A stretch of DNA of 64,000 bases, taken from positions 1 to 64,000 of the IMG/VR virus record IMGVR_UViG_3300044695_005266; one strand, written 5' to 3'. Source of the stretch: a virus. Both the position numbers and the translations under genes were made by a program. The notes under the pieces were generated by a model. It had not been told where the DNA came from, made no database searches, and saw only the letters and a list, made by a program, of their open reading frames with translations. Shown here in pieces: positions 34,523 through 44,600 of this stretch; the first letter of the stretch is position 1; the number at the start of each line of letters is the position of its first letter.

Positions 34523-36889
34523 ATGCCCGCGACATATCACTATGACGGGCATCAGCAGCTAAAGGGAGTATTCGGCGGATCGCCGGATTCCGTTCCTGCA
34601 AACTTTGCGCATCAGGCGATCAACCGATTCTTCCGCGAGGACTACAACCGCGCAAGACCGTCAATTCAGAACATCGAGCTAGAGTTTGAAAACGATGATG
34701 AACGGGTATGGTTTCAAGGCGCGAACGGGCAGGGCGCAACATTCTACAACGGCTATCCGTCATACCTGACAAGCAAGCTGATCGCGAGTGTCGGCGGCAG
34801 GATTTACACGATTGAAGTGAACGGCAGGCGCGGAGTAGTGACGAAGTTGTTTGACGGCAACTCCCGGCAGTTCATGCACACTTGGTTTGCGCAGGGATTT
34901 CAATGGCTCGTCATTCAAGATGGGATTCATCCTCCGCTGTTTTGGGATGGGACAAATGCACCAAGGCGATCTGATCTCGCCAAGAACGAGATGCCGATTG
35001 GCAGCGTCATGTCATTCATCCACGGCAGGTTCGTGGTTGCCAGTTCAGACGGCAAGAACAGCATCTACGTTGGCGACATCGCATACGGAGCAACTCTTAC
35101 CCGACCCGACGACATTCTCAGCTTCACCGAGCAAACGTATTGGGCGGAAGGCGGCAGCTTTGGCACTCCTGTATTTGTAGGTAACATCATGGGGATGTAT
35201 GCAATGCCGTTTCTCGATACGGGCACAGGGCAGAATGAATTAGTTATCGGTTGCACCAACGGATTTACGTCACTCGATTTATCCAAACCACGAGATCAGT
35301 GGATCAATACATCGGTGCAGCGGGTTGCGCTTATCGGCACAGGGCTTTCGTCGTCTCACGGATTTGCAGGGCTGAACGGCGATATGTTCTATCGCTCTCA
35401 GGCGGGCATTGCGAGCTACCGTAACTCGCGCATTGAGTATTCGCAGCGATGGAATCAAACGCCAGTATCAAACGAGGTCAATTACTGGCTGGAACCCGAT
35501 AGAAAGGATTACCTTGAGTTCGTGCCGATGGTGAGTTGGCAGAACATGGTGCTGTGCGGAACGTCGCCGCTTATCGGCTCACCGAACAACGCAGCATTTG
35601 GGAAGCACCGATATTGTCGCGGCATGGTAGTGTTCGATGCGGAAGCAATGAGCACCGCTGGCAGGGACGGCACTCCGGCATGGCACGGGATGTGGAGCGG
35701 CGTAAGACCCTGGGCATTTGCGCAGGGATACATCGGCAACGCCAACCGTTGCTTTGCGTTTTCGTATGATCGTGACGGAAAGAATCGGCTCTACGAGTTC
35801 ACGCTTTCGGATGGTGACGATTTATTTGAAGGGCAACGAAAGAAGATCGAGAGCAGTTACACGACTTCCATGTATGGAAATGTGGAGTCTATCACCAACG
35901 CATTTGCGCCGAAGATTATTAACGGTGGAGTCATTGAGCTTTCAATGATTCGCGGGGCATCCAGCTTCACCGTAGAGTATCGGCCCGATGGTTCGCCTTG
36001 CTGGGTTTTCGTGGATCAGGGAAGCCCCGGATGCGATTGCCCTACAAGAGAAACCTGCGAGGAAAATCCAGAACGCCCGCTGACTGCATCACCGCAATGG
36101 GCGCGGAAGTATCTGCAACAGGTTCCTTCTAACAAATGTGTGCCGGGATCAATCCAGCCCGCGAACAACTTTCATCATTGTCAGGTAAAGGTGAATGCAA
36201 TCGGCAGCTTCACGGTGGATCGCATGAACATCCGTTTCGAGGTTCGCCCTGATGGGCAGATTTCGGAGTGTATGGGCAACAACTGCGCCCCGATTGACTG
36301 CTGCCCGAATGAGGGTGACTACGCCTACTCGATTGCTCCTGTTGGCGAGAACAATGAAATCCCGAATCCTCCTGAGATTCCTGATGTAAGATTCGTCGCT
36401 ACAAGGACGGCGCGTGTGTGCTGCTCGGACTTCCCGTTAATCTGCGCAATCGCAGAAGGAAGCGCGAACTCGCTAATCAGCCAAAAAGATGCCGACACGA
36501 AGGCGCAGGAGGCGGCTACAACCAACGCCTATGCGACATTGCAATGTCCAGAATGCGAGACGCTGACGCTATCGGATACCTACGTTGTCTCCGGCGATAT
36601 TGTGGATTACAGCGGGTTCTTTGCGGCAGGAGAATACCTTGGATCAGTTGGGCAACCGATTCGACTGATCAACGTGCTCACTGATGCGCTGATAGTCGGC
36701 GGGATAGTGGACGAAACCGGAACTTTAGTGATCAACCAGTCATACGATTATCCCGATGGAACCTACGACACTGGAACCAACATTTACACGGATGCGGGAG
36801 CAGGCAGCGCGAGGATTCAACTACAAATCGGGTGCAGCTTTTTCGGAAATCCTACGTGGCCGGAAGTAGAACCTTATTACGGAAGCTAG
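34523..36889 (+). CDS. Tail nozzle/hub-type structural protein, 788 residues
   Basis: A long β-rich protein without membrane segments. Its N-terminal part (NFAHQAINRFFREDYNRARP, about 27-46) and the many FHGRFVVAS/VYVGDI-like blades resemble the β-propeller nozzle proteins of short-tailed phages (T7 gp12, P22 gp10). From about 495 it carries cysteine clusters (GCDCPTRETC, CAPIDCCPN, CC near 633). The genes before (fibres) and after (adaptor) agree with a tail role. It probably forms the distal tail tube and anchors the Cys-rich fibre proteins (inference). Confidence 0.78.
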   Translation: MPATYHYDGHQQLKGVFGGSPDSVPANFAHQAINRFFREDYNRARPSIQNIELEFENDDERVWFQGANGQGATFYNGYPSYLTSKLIASVGGRIYTIEVNGRRGVVTKLFDGNSRQFMHTWFAQGFQWLVIQDGIHPPLFWDGTNAPRRSDLAKNEMPIGSVMSFIHGRFVVASSDGKNSIYVGDIAYGATLTRPDDILSFTEQTYWAEGGSFGTPVFVGNIMGMYAMPFLDTGTGQNELVIGCTNGFTSLDLSKPRDQWINTSVQRVALIGTGLSSSHGFAGLNGDMFYRSQAGIASYRNSRIEYSQRWNQTPVSNEVNYWLEPDRKDYLEFVPMVSWQNMVLCGTSPLIGSPNNAAFGKHRYCRGMVVFDAEAMSTAGRDGTPAWHGMWSGVRPWAFAQGYIGNANRCFAFSYDRDGKNRLYEFTLSDGDDLFEGQRKKIESSYTTSMYGNVESITNAFAPKIINGGVIELSMIRGASSFTVEYRPDGSPCWVFVDQGSPGCDCPTRETCEENPERPLTASPQWARKYLQQVPSNKCVPGSIQPANNFHHCQVKVNAIGSFTVDRMNIRFEVRPDGQISECMGNNCAPIDCCPNEGDYAYSIAPVGENNEIPNPPEIPDVRFVATRTARVCCSDFPLICAIAEGSANSLISQKDADTKAQEAATTNAYATLQCPECETLTLSDTYVVSGDIVDYSGFFAAGEYLGSVGQPIRLINVLTDALIVGGIVDETGTLVINQSYDYPDGTYDTGTNIYTDAGAGSARIQLQIGCSFFGNPTWPEVEPYYGS

Positions 36890-36915
36890 ACATTCATTAA
36901 AAATCAACGTATAAA
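36887..36915 (+). promoter_or_regulatory. Strong σ70-type promoter giving a leaderless message
   Basis: TAGACA (36887-36892) and TATAAA (36910-36915) each match the consensus at five of six positions with an ideal 17-base spacer. Transcription would start at or within a base of the ATG at 36922, so the message would be leaderless. It overlaps the stop codon of the nozzle gene. Confidence 0.62.
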
Positions 36916-36921
36916 GAATAT

Positions 36922-37422
36922 ATGCCCACCAACACACAGATTGTAGCGACTCTTGGATGGACGGATGCGCCACCTGATCTCTCTTGTATTCCCGGCGATC
37001 TGAATGAACTCGGCAGGGTGATGTCGCAGTTCTTTAACGTCAATTCTACTACCAGCGAAATTGACACGGGTTCACAAAACTCCATTGCGCAACAGGCACT
37101 TGAACAATCCGCGATTGCCCTCGCTACCGCACAGCAGGCGATTGCCGTTCAACCGCAACTTAGAAGCAGCGGTGAACCTATTCCGTTGGCTACGGGAACA
37201 TTCAATGAGCTTTCAATCTCATGGTCGCCAGCAATGCCCGACACGAACTACATGGTGATCGGAACATTCTACGGAGACACAGGAAATCTTGGAGCTTCCA
37301 AGCCAACATTCCGTGTCATTACCGGAACGAGAACCACGACATCTTGCAGGCTCGGAATGGAGGATATTCCGGCTGGTAAAAACTTTGCCTTCGCCTACCT
37401 GATTCGTTCGCTTACTACGTGA
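36922..37422 (+). CDS. Small tail-region protein, 166 residues
   Basis: It starts MPTNTQIVATLGWTDAPPDL. The middle is an Ala/Gln-rich helix (SIAQQALEQSAIALATAQQA, about 54-73) and the C-terminal half is β-rich. That arrangement suggests a trimeric or hexameric accessory protein. It lies between nozzle-type and adaptor genes. No family is recognised. Confidence 0.76.
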   Translation: MPTNTQIVATLGWTDAPPDLSCIPGDLNELGRVMSQFFNVNSTTSEIDTGSQNSIAQQALEQSAIALATAQQAIAVQPQLRSSGEPIPLATGTFNELSISWSPAMPDTNYMVIGTFYGDTGNLGASKPTFRVITGTRTTTSCRLGMEDIPAGKNFAFAYLIRSLTT

Positions 37423-38390
37423 AAACTCAACGCACCATAGTCCGTGACATCATAGAGGACATCGCGCCAATGGTGCTCGACAGCGGCGTATGCCCGACGA
37501 CACCGGAAGGGATTGAAATCGTTCTATCGTTTCTGAACAAAGCCTGCTTTGAACTGCATACGCGCATTGATTCAGAGGGAACACTTTTCGAGTGGTATGT
37601 TCCAGTGGAGAGCGGTTGCTTTGCGCTTCCGCAGGATTGCCGTGAAGCCCGTCAAATCGGCATCAACGGCTTGCCATTGCGCCAGCGCAGCGAGTTCTTC
37701 ATCGGCAAGGTTGCGACAGGCGGCAGCTACGGCGGGTGCGCCCCATACGAGTGCCGCGATCTCGGTGACTTCTACATCCCGAAATATCTACCCAAGACAC
37801 AGGGCATCAGGATTGCGCTGGTAGCGACGGAAGATGCCGATGCAGGGAAAGAGGTTATAATCGAAATCACGAACGAACACGGGGTTCCTGTGCGTCAGAC
37901 GTTGACGCTGTTGCGCGATGCGCTTCCCGTGGTGATGGATTCCGTTGCATTCGACGTAACCTTTTTTAAGAAGCCTAAGACAACTGGGCCTGTCTTGCTT
38001 CAACTGCACTACGACAACGGGCAACGGTTCAACTTCTGTTCGTATCTACCCGACACAGAGGAAGGGCTGTTCCGCAGAAAGCAACTTCCGCAAATGTGGT
38101 GGGGCTGCAACCTTGTTCGCATCCTCGGCAAAACAAGATTTGTGAAGATTGATTCCGTGGATCAGATTCTTCCGTTCAATCATCCAGTGGCAATCGGGTG
38201 GGCGTGTTCAGCGATTGCGGCATGGCGAAGGCGGGATGACGAGACGAACGTGAAGCATATGAACCTTGCGCTGGAATCGCTGAAATCGCAGATGCGCGAT
38301 GCCGACAGCGCGAGCAACGAGAAGCAGGTAAAGATTCGCAGCAACTTCAACAACCCGTCACTCGCCGGAAACTACAAACGCTGGTCATGA
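37419..38390 (+). CDS. Head-to-tail adaptor (tail tubular protein A-like), 323 residues
   Basis: It starts with GTG at 37419, overlapping the previous stop as GTGA. The N-terminal helical bundle (about 1-60) is followed by LPQDCREARQIGINGLPLRQ, a loop typical of T7 gp11/P22 gp4-type adaptors. The C-terminus contains helices around AIGWACSAIAAWRRRDDETN, as in proteins that dock under the portal. In the virion it would join the portal to the nozzle. The assignment rests on pattern and context. Confidence 0.76.
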   Translation: MKTQRTIVRDIIEDIAPMVLDSGVCPTTPEGIEIVLSFLNKACFELHTRIDSEGTLFEWYVPVESGCFALPQDCREARQIGINGLPLRQRSEFFIGKVATGGSYGGCAPYECRDLGDFYIPKYLPKTQGIRIALVATEDADAGKEVIIEITNEHGVPVRQTLTLLRDALPVVMDSVAFDVTFFKKPKTTGPVLLQLHYDNGQRFNFCSYLPDTEEGLFRRKQLPQMWWGCNLVRILGKTRFVKIDSVDQILPFNHPVAIGWACSAIAAWRRRDDETNVKHMNLALESLKSQMRDADSASNEKQVKIRSNFNNPSLAGNYKRWS

Positions 38391-38920
38391 AGAAGCCATT
38401 TATCATTCTCGCCATGCCTCGCTCGATGACAGCGTGGACTTCCTGCTTCCTGACAATCGGCAACGTGTTTTGTCAGCATGAGATTCTTCGTAAGGACAGG
38501 CGCACGGATGTTGTGGTTCAATCCATCCTCGGCCAGCCTTACAAGTATAGCGGGGCAGCGTGTCCAGGGTCGCTGATGGTGTGGCAGGAGTTGGTTCATC
38601 GAATGCCTGATGCCAACTACATCTACATTCGCCGTTCTCCGGCACAGTCGTTGAAGTCATTGGCGAAGGTTGCGCAAGTGACAGAGGATATGATGGAGGA
38701 AGGGTATGAACAACTCAATCAGAAGGCGCGGGAGTTCATGCAATTCGTGGAGCCGAAGGTGATAGACTTTGCAGAGCTTGCTACAATGAAGGGGATGCGG
38801 AAGTTGTGGAATTGGGTTTGCCCCGAAGAACATTTACCGGATCAACATTTGGTCAAGATGCACTCGCTGCACATCGAACAGAGAAGGGAAATAATTCATG
38901 CACAAGTATTGGGAAAATAA
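38387..38920 (+). CDS. Sulfotransferase-like protein, 177 residues
   Basis: The N-terminus FIILAMPRSMTAWTS (residues 5-19) has the PRS-x-T-x-W motif that binds the 5'-phosphosulfate of PAPS. IRRSPAQSLKS (81-91) corresponds to the 3'-phosphate-binding R-x-x-x-S-x-x-S element. The length is short for the family. Sulfotransferase-like proteins occur in several phages, but the acceptor is unknown. It is coupled to the adaptor gene by ATGA and to the citrate-synthase-like gene by a 23-base overlap, so the pair may act together. Confidence 0.75.
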   Translation: MKKPFIILAMPRSMTAWTSCFLTIGNVFCQHEILRKDRRTDVVVQSILGQPYKYSGAACPGSLMVWQELVHRMPDANYIYIRRSPAQSLKSLAKVAQVTEDMMEEGYEQLNQKAREFMQFVEPKVIDFAELATMKGMRKLWNWVCPEEHLPDQHLVKMHSLHIEQRREIIHAQVLGK

Positions 38921-39455
38921 CGAATCACTCACTGAACCCGAAATGCGCCTGCTCGGTGCGCTTTACCATGCTCACGCGCAATGCGTGTTCCGCGAGAACT
39001 GTTCCACGATGGCACTTCAACAGGCTGCATTCGGCAGTCGCAATGTGGTCAATGGCTACATCGCTGCACTCGCAACGCTTGGCGAGGTTCACGGGCCGAT
39101 TGTTGAGGCTTGCAAGGTTCTGACGGGCGAAAGAACCAACGGCGACAGGGTTGCGGGTTTCGGCAACAGCTTCATCAAGGGTGAGCCGGATGCCGCATTT
39201 GCGAAGGTGCATGAGTTGCTGAAAGAACAAGCACCGCATCTCGTTGATCGGATTGAAAAGATTCAAGAGAACTTACTGCTTTCGGGGAAGAACCTGTTCC
39301 CGAATCCAGCGTGTTACACGGCGGCGGTTGCGCTGGCACTTGGGATGCCTGCAATCGTCGCTCCTTCGCTATTCGTGCAGGCGCGTATCGAGCCTTGGAC
39401 GGTGCTGTTTTATCAAGTCATTAAATCAAATACTAATATGAAGGAGGGAATATAA
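38898..39455 (+). CDS. Citrate-synthase-like protein lacking catalytic residues
   Basis: The 185 residues follow the C-terminal half of citrate synthase in order: VVNGYIAALATLGEVHGPIVEA (the HGxxxE helix, His65), GFGNSFIKG-EPDA (87-99), and KNLFPNPACYTAAVALALGM with LFVQARIEPW (131-167). In cellular enzymes the second block is GFGH and the third has NVDF. Here the histidine is Asn90 and the aspartate is replaced by Ala138, so two of three catalytic residues are gone. It is probably a pseudoenzyme or a structural reuse of the fold, not a citrate-making enzyme. Finding it in a tail gene block is unexpected. Confidence 0.7.
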   Translation: MHKYWENNESLTEPEMRLLGALYHAHAQCVFRENCSTMALQQAAFGSRNVVNGYIAALATLGEVHGPIVEACKVLTGERTNGDRVAGFGNSFIKGEPDAAFAKVHELLKEQAPHLVDRIEKIQENLLLSGKNLFPNPACYTAAVALALGMPAIVAPSLFVQARIEPWTVLFYQVIKSNTNMKEGI

Positions 39456-40333
39456 TGGGCGCGATTATCGCCGGGGCCGTTATCGCAGCAGGGGGCGCAG
39501 CCTATGCCGCCAACGAATCATCCAAGGCATCCAAAGAGGCTCAATCCGGCATGGCTGAACTCGCCAAAAAGGGTAGGCTGGACGATCCAGAATTGGTGGA
39601 TTGGATGAACGCTGGTCGGTTTGCCACAGATCAGAATCAGCAGAATTGGGGAAGAACCATGCGGCTTGCTGGCGGGGTGAACCGATTCCAGCAGAATCAG
39701 GCGTTGAAGGGCTACGAGAAGTTTCAGCCTTACTTCCGCCAGAATCAGGAACTCATCGGGCGCAACGCTGCATCCTTTGCCCGTGGTGAGCTACCAAGTG
39801 ATGTAGTTGGCAGCATCGGCAGGGCGGCAGCACAGCGCGGCATCCAAGGCGGGTTCGGCATGAGTCAAGGCGCAGGTGGCGGCGGCACAGCATTGGGCGG
39901 ATTAAATCTGCGCAACCTTGGACTCGCATCACTCGACCTAAGTAAATGGGGAACGCAATTCGCGCAGGAGACGAACAAAGCGGGTGCATCCATGATGCCG
40001 GGACTCTTTGATCCAAGTAGCCAGTTCCTCAACCCCGCTCTCGCCTTAAACGGGATGCAGTTCAACGCGAACGCAATCAATCAGACGAATCAACTGAATG
40101 CGGGCTACGAGAACGCGATGGGCATGGGCATGATTGCGAATCAGCAACAGTCGTCGTTGCAGCAGGGGCAGATGGTGCAAGGCGCAAGCAACACAGTTGC
40201 AGGATTGATGGGTCAGTATGCACAGATGCAGCAGGCGCAACAGATGCAGAACAACTACAACAACAACGCCAACAGTTCGTCCCCTGATTTGAGGCAGTAT
40301 AACATAAATACCAGAGAACAGATAACCTCATAA
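39455..40333 (+). CDS. Internal virion/ejection-type protein, 292 residues
   Basis: It starts with a Gly/Ala-rich hydrophobic stretch (MGAIIAGAVIAAGGAAYAAN), then a helical, Gln/Asn-rich body, and ends in a Gln/Met/Asn tail (about 225-280). This resembles small ejection proteins of short-tailed phages, which are stored in the head and form a channel through the cell envelope. The two genes after it share this style. Family membership is inferred. Confidence 0.72.
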   Translation: MGAIIAGAVIAAGGAAYAANESSKASKEAQSGMAELAKKGRLDDPELVDWMNAGRFATDQNQQNWGRTMRLAGGVNRFQQNQALKGYEKFQPYFRQNQELIGRNAASFARGELPSDVVGSIGRAAAQRGIQGGFGMSQGAGGGGTALGGLNLRNLGLASLDLSKWGTQFAQETNKAGASMMPGLFDPSSQFLNPALALNGMQFNANAINQTNQLNAGYENAMGMGMIANQQQSSLQQGQMVQGASNTVAGLMGQYAQMQQAQQMQNNYNNNANSSSPDLRQYNINTREQITS

Positions 40334-40334
40334 T

Positions 40335-41639
40335 ATGCCACTAGGAATACCAGAAGGAAACCCGATGGCGATTGCCGCAATGGGCGAACGCTACGGGGAT
40401 CGTCTTGTCGGCCAGCTTGCACAGGCTGGCGGCATGATCGAGAACGGATTGAAGGCTGTAACCACGATGAAGGAGTTACAGAGTCTCGGTCAGAACCTTT
40501 CGCAGATTTCGCCGGAATCACCGGACTACCAGCAACAGTTGATGCAGTTGGGTGCAGCGCATCCGTTCGCCATGCAAGACCCGCGAGGTCAGGCTTTGGT
40601 CAGCATGGGCAACCAGCAACATCTACAATGGAAGAATCAGCAATTTGCAATGCGGCAGGCTGATCGACAGGAGGAGCGGGCGGATCGGCGCGACGAGGCA
40701 TCATATACAAGACAGGGAAAACGAGATGCTTCATTGCACGACTTCCGTATGGCGGAAATTAATCAGCGATGGGGCGGTGGGGGCGAAGGGGGTATTGATT
40801 TTAGCGGAGGATTGCCAACAAAAACTACGCCCGTATCCGGTTTTTCTGATGATACTTTAGGGGGAGCTTCGGCGGCGAATATGGGCGATCCGTCTATGGT
40901 TCAACCAGAGCCTTCTCTTTTTATTGATGCAACAGCAGCGGAACCTACTAGCCCGCCAGCCGGGTTTTCGGCCAGAGGGCAAGCGATGGGCGATCCGAAC
41001 AACAAGGAGCTTCAAGATGCATACAGGGAGCGCGGAAGGATTATTCAACAAGCGTATGGAGGCAGACCGCTTTCAAGAAAGGAGGTTGCCCAACTTGTAG
41101 TTGCGCCAGTAAATAAGGAGCTTGCGGCAGGGACTTCGGCCGAGGGCAAAGTAGTAGCGCAAGATAAGAGCCTTGCCGCTAGAAAACAATCCGAAACTGA
41201 TAAGCGGGAGTATGATAAATGGAAGCTGCAAACGCTACAAGAAGCCAGCGTGAAAGCAGCGGCAACAATGCAAGAGGCCAAAAAGGAATCGGCACGCATT
41301 CTTGCTGGCGGCAAGTTCACCGATTTCCAGAAGGGGGAGATGAGACCATTGCAGAAAGAAATGGAGGACTCGATTGAAATTGCTAATTTATTACTTTTGA
41401 AGTTACGGGCAGCCGAAGCTAGCGGTGAAGAATTGGCCGAAACTCAGTCGCAGGCGACGCAAGCCAGAATTGCGGCGAATGAGGCCACAGAGCGTTACAA
41501 GAATTGGATGAAAGAGAATGGCGGCGGCAGCGCGGCAAGCTCGGATAAGGTTCGTGTCGTCGGCCCTGATGGAAAGAAATACAATTTACCAAAGTCTCAA
41601 CTTGAAGATGCTATCCGGCAGGGATACAAGCAGGAATGA
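40335..41639 (+). CDS. Helical internal virion-type protein, 434 residues
   Basis: Mostly charged α-helix: about 10-130 with Gln/Met-rich segments and RQEERADRRDEAS, and a second coiled-coil region at about 275-400. A Gly/Pro-rich linker lies near 145-215. It is placed between the ejection-like protein and the second giant protein and overlaps the latter by four bases (ATGA). A role as ejection or internal core protein is inferred. No motif identifies it. Confidence 0.74.
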   Translation: MPLGIPEGNPMAIAAMGERYGDRLVGQLAQAGGMIENGLKAVTTMKELQSLGQNLSQISPESPDYQQQLMQLGAAHPFAMQDPRGQALVSMGNQQHLQWKNQQFAMRQADRQEERADRRDEASYTRQGKRDASLHDFRMAEINQRWGGGGEGGIDFSGGLPTKTTPVSGFSDDTLGGASAANMGDPSMVQPEPSLFIDATAAEPTSPPAGFSARGQAMGDPNNKELQDAYRERGRIIQQAYGGRPLSRKEVAQLVVAPVNKELAAGTSAEGKVVAQDKSLAARKQSETDKREYDKWKLQTLQEASVKAAATMQEAKKESARILAGGKFTDFQKGEMRPLQKEMEDSIEIANLLLLKLRAAEASGEELAETQSQATQARIAANEATERYKNWMKENGGGSAASSDKVRVVGPDGKKYNLPKSQLEDAIRQGYKQE

Positions 41640-44600
41640 CTTTAAACCTAGAGCCTGTTCTTGATTTAGAACCGATTGACGATAAAGGTTCTAAGCTGGA
41701 TTTGGAGCCTATTGACGAATCCCCGAAAGAATCCATAACCCCGTCACAGGATTACGGTGGTGCGGGGACAGCACCAGCATCCGATCCATATCCCGCACCC
41801 CCTGCATGGATGGCTACGCCCGATATTCCGGAAGCACCGCCAGAAGTCGCGCAGCAGGCACGGTATGCGCAGGAAATGGCAAGGCATGGAATAGACTCAA
41901 TTACGCTCGCGTCAAAGTGGGATTGGAGCGATCAATATACACCGGAGCAGAAGTTCTTAGAACAGAACAGGCGCAGGGCCGTAGCCTCGATTGAACGGGA
42001 TGATCTCAAGGAGAAGCTGAAAACCCCTGACCGATTACCGCAGGAACCCTTCAACCCTACATCTGCGCTCTCACCTGAGTATCGCGCTACGGCACAAACA
42101 GAGGGGCGCGTGCGGGAGCTAGATGCGCAGATTTCGGCGTTGTCCGAATCCGCGAAAAGCCCTGCCGTCTTGGACTACGAGAAACGCGCACGCGACAAGG
42201 AGAAGGAGCAGATGGAGCTAGAGCAAATGCGGGAGCGCATTAAAAAAGAGGTCTATGGTGAAGGCCCGAATCCGGTATTTAGCACAGTTCTCAGGACTGG
42301 CGGTGCGCTTGCGGGACAACTTGGTGGTGCGTTCGCGTTTTTCACGGGCAACAAAGAAGATGGGTCTATCGCGTATAACTTGGCTAATGTAGAAAAGAGC
42401 ATCCGAGATGCGACTGGCGTTGACGAAAGCACGGCGGGACGGGTTGCCGGGGCAATCGGTGACACGTTAGGGCTGATTGTCGGCCCGACAGGAAAGAGCG
42501 GACTAGCGAGAACGGCTTTCGGATTATCAACGGCAGCAAGGGCGGCGGCTCATGCTTACGGCAACGCGCTTTCATCTGGCGAAACCAAGGGGCAAGCGCT
42601 GAAATCGGCATTGATGACGGCGGTGGAAATGGCGGCGTTTCTTGGGCTGGCTCACAAGGCAAAGGCCGGGATCACAAGTATCACAGGGTCATTGAAACCC
42701 ACAGCCGCTCCCGCTGCTTTGGCAGCAGAGGAAATGCTGAAATCGGGTGTAGCGAATATGGCTGCAAGCGGTGCATTGCGATTCGCGCATGGAGAAGGAT
42801 TCGCGCCTACACTGGAATCAGCGGTGACGGATTGGACTTTTGCCGCGCATGGCGGGATGAACGCATTCGGTCAACGTCGGTCAAGCATTGCGGCTGTTGC
42901 AAAGGCTGACGCTATGCGCGGAACTCTGTTTCCAGAGGGGGCTACCGAAGTAAAAACCAGAGATTCCGTTGTTCATACCGCGACAACCAGCGAATTGTTT
43001 TCAGCTTTAGTCAATAGACAAAGCGAACTTGCAAACAAGCCTACTCGCACAAAAGCAGAGGAAAAAGAACTAAAAGAGCTTGATGCGGTTGATGGAGATC
43101 ACTTGGCGATCAAGAAGATACTTGATGCCAAAGCGAAAGAGGCAGGGATACAGCGTGTCAGAGATACAGACAGGACGGAGTTTGAGCAGGCGATAAAGGA
43201 GAAAATTACAGAACTGGAATCCCGCGAACTTGACGGACAGGAGGAAAGGCTATTGGAGACGCTGAAATCACAGCCAATAGAAGCCATTGCTACGATGTAT
43301 GGCAAGAGGTTGTCGGAACCCGTATCCAGCCAAGCAGGGATGCAGCAGCAGCCGATCAACGTGAATGTTTCACCTGCACCCGCTGCACCAACTGCTGCAA
43401 AACCAGCAGAAGCGATACGGGTTGATCTTGGTGATTCTGCTATTGCTGAGATAAATCCAGCGACAGCGGAAATAAGGTATTCATCCACAGCCGATCCGAA
43501 TGCGTTTGGAAGATTGGAAACCAGCGAGGGTCTAAATGGTGAGATTATTGTAGAGAATCATCATTTGGATGAAGGATTGCGCGGAAAAGGATTCGGAGGA
43601 AAAGCCATACAGAAATTACAGGAAATAACAGGGAGAACAATTATTTCCGATGAGCGTCCATCGGCTAACGCAAGGGCGATGTGGGACAGGCTTGGAGCAA
43701 AGCGGGAGCGCGTTAAATTGACGGAGGACGAAAGCCAGATGCGCTATGTTCTTCGTCCCGAAAAACCAGCATCACCCGCACCCGAAAACCTTCCGCCAAA
43801 AGTTGAAACCGCAATCCGCGAAGGCACAGCAACCCCGGATCAGCTTCAAAGCGCAACCGAGCAACCCTTGCTATTCGACACACCAAAGCAGAAGCGGGAT
43901 GCGTTTGTGCTGCGCGATGCTTTGCGGCAGAAGATTGACGAGGTTGAAGCTGGCGAATACAGCGAGAACCAGGACAGGAATCACGCGAGACTCACGGAAA
44001 TGTTGGGTAAAGTGGAAAAGCAGATCGCGGATAATGCGAAGCCAGCGGATAAACCGGATGTGGTGGAGGCTGTGCCGGAATCGGCTGAACCCGCTGCCGA
44101 GGTTAGGGGTTCTGTATTTGAAACTACCGTAAGAACGCATGAGGGAGAGGCAAAAAAGATGTTTGCCGTTCAGCGCGGCGAAAATCGAGGCATGGGAGAT
44201 AGGGTTTTCAATACACGGGAGCAGGCAGAAGCGTTCTCCAAAGAGCAGGAAGCGGACATAAAGCGTGCTGCCGACAAGAAGATAGCTATCGAAAAAGAAG
44301 CAGCCGATAAAGCGAGGGCAGAGGCTGAAAGACCTAGAACCGATATAGAGATTTACACCGACGGTATGCCGCCAATGCAGCGCGGAAAGATTTCCGCAAC
44401 GCTGTCTGAATACGGAGGAAAGAGGGCTGGCGGAAAGACGTATGACGGGACAAGGGCGCAAGTAACCAAGCAGTTATTAGAGGCTGGCTATGTCCCGAAA
44501 TCGGTTGAGGTTTCTGCCGTTAAGGAGTTGTCCGGCAATCGCATGAACAAGATGGATCAGCGCGAGCAAGATGCGTATGAAGCCAAAAGAAAAAAGGCAG

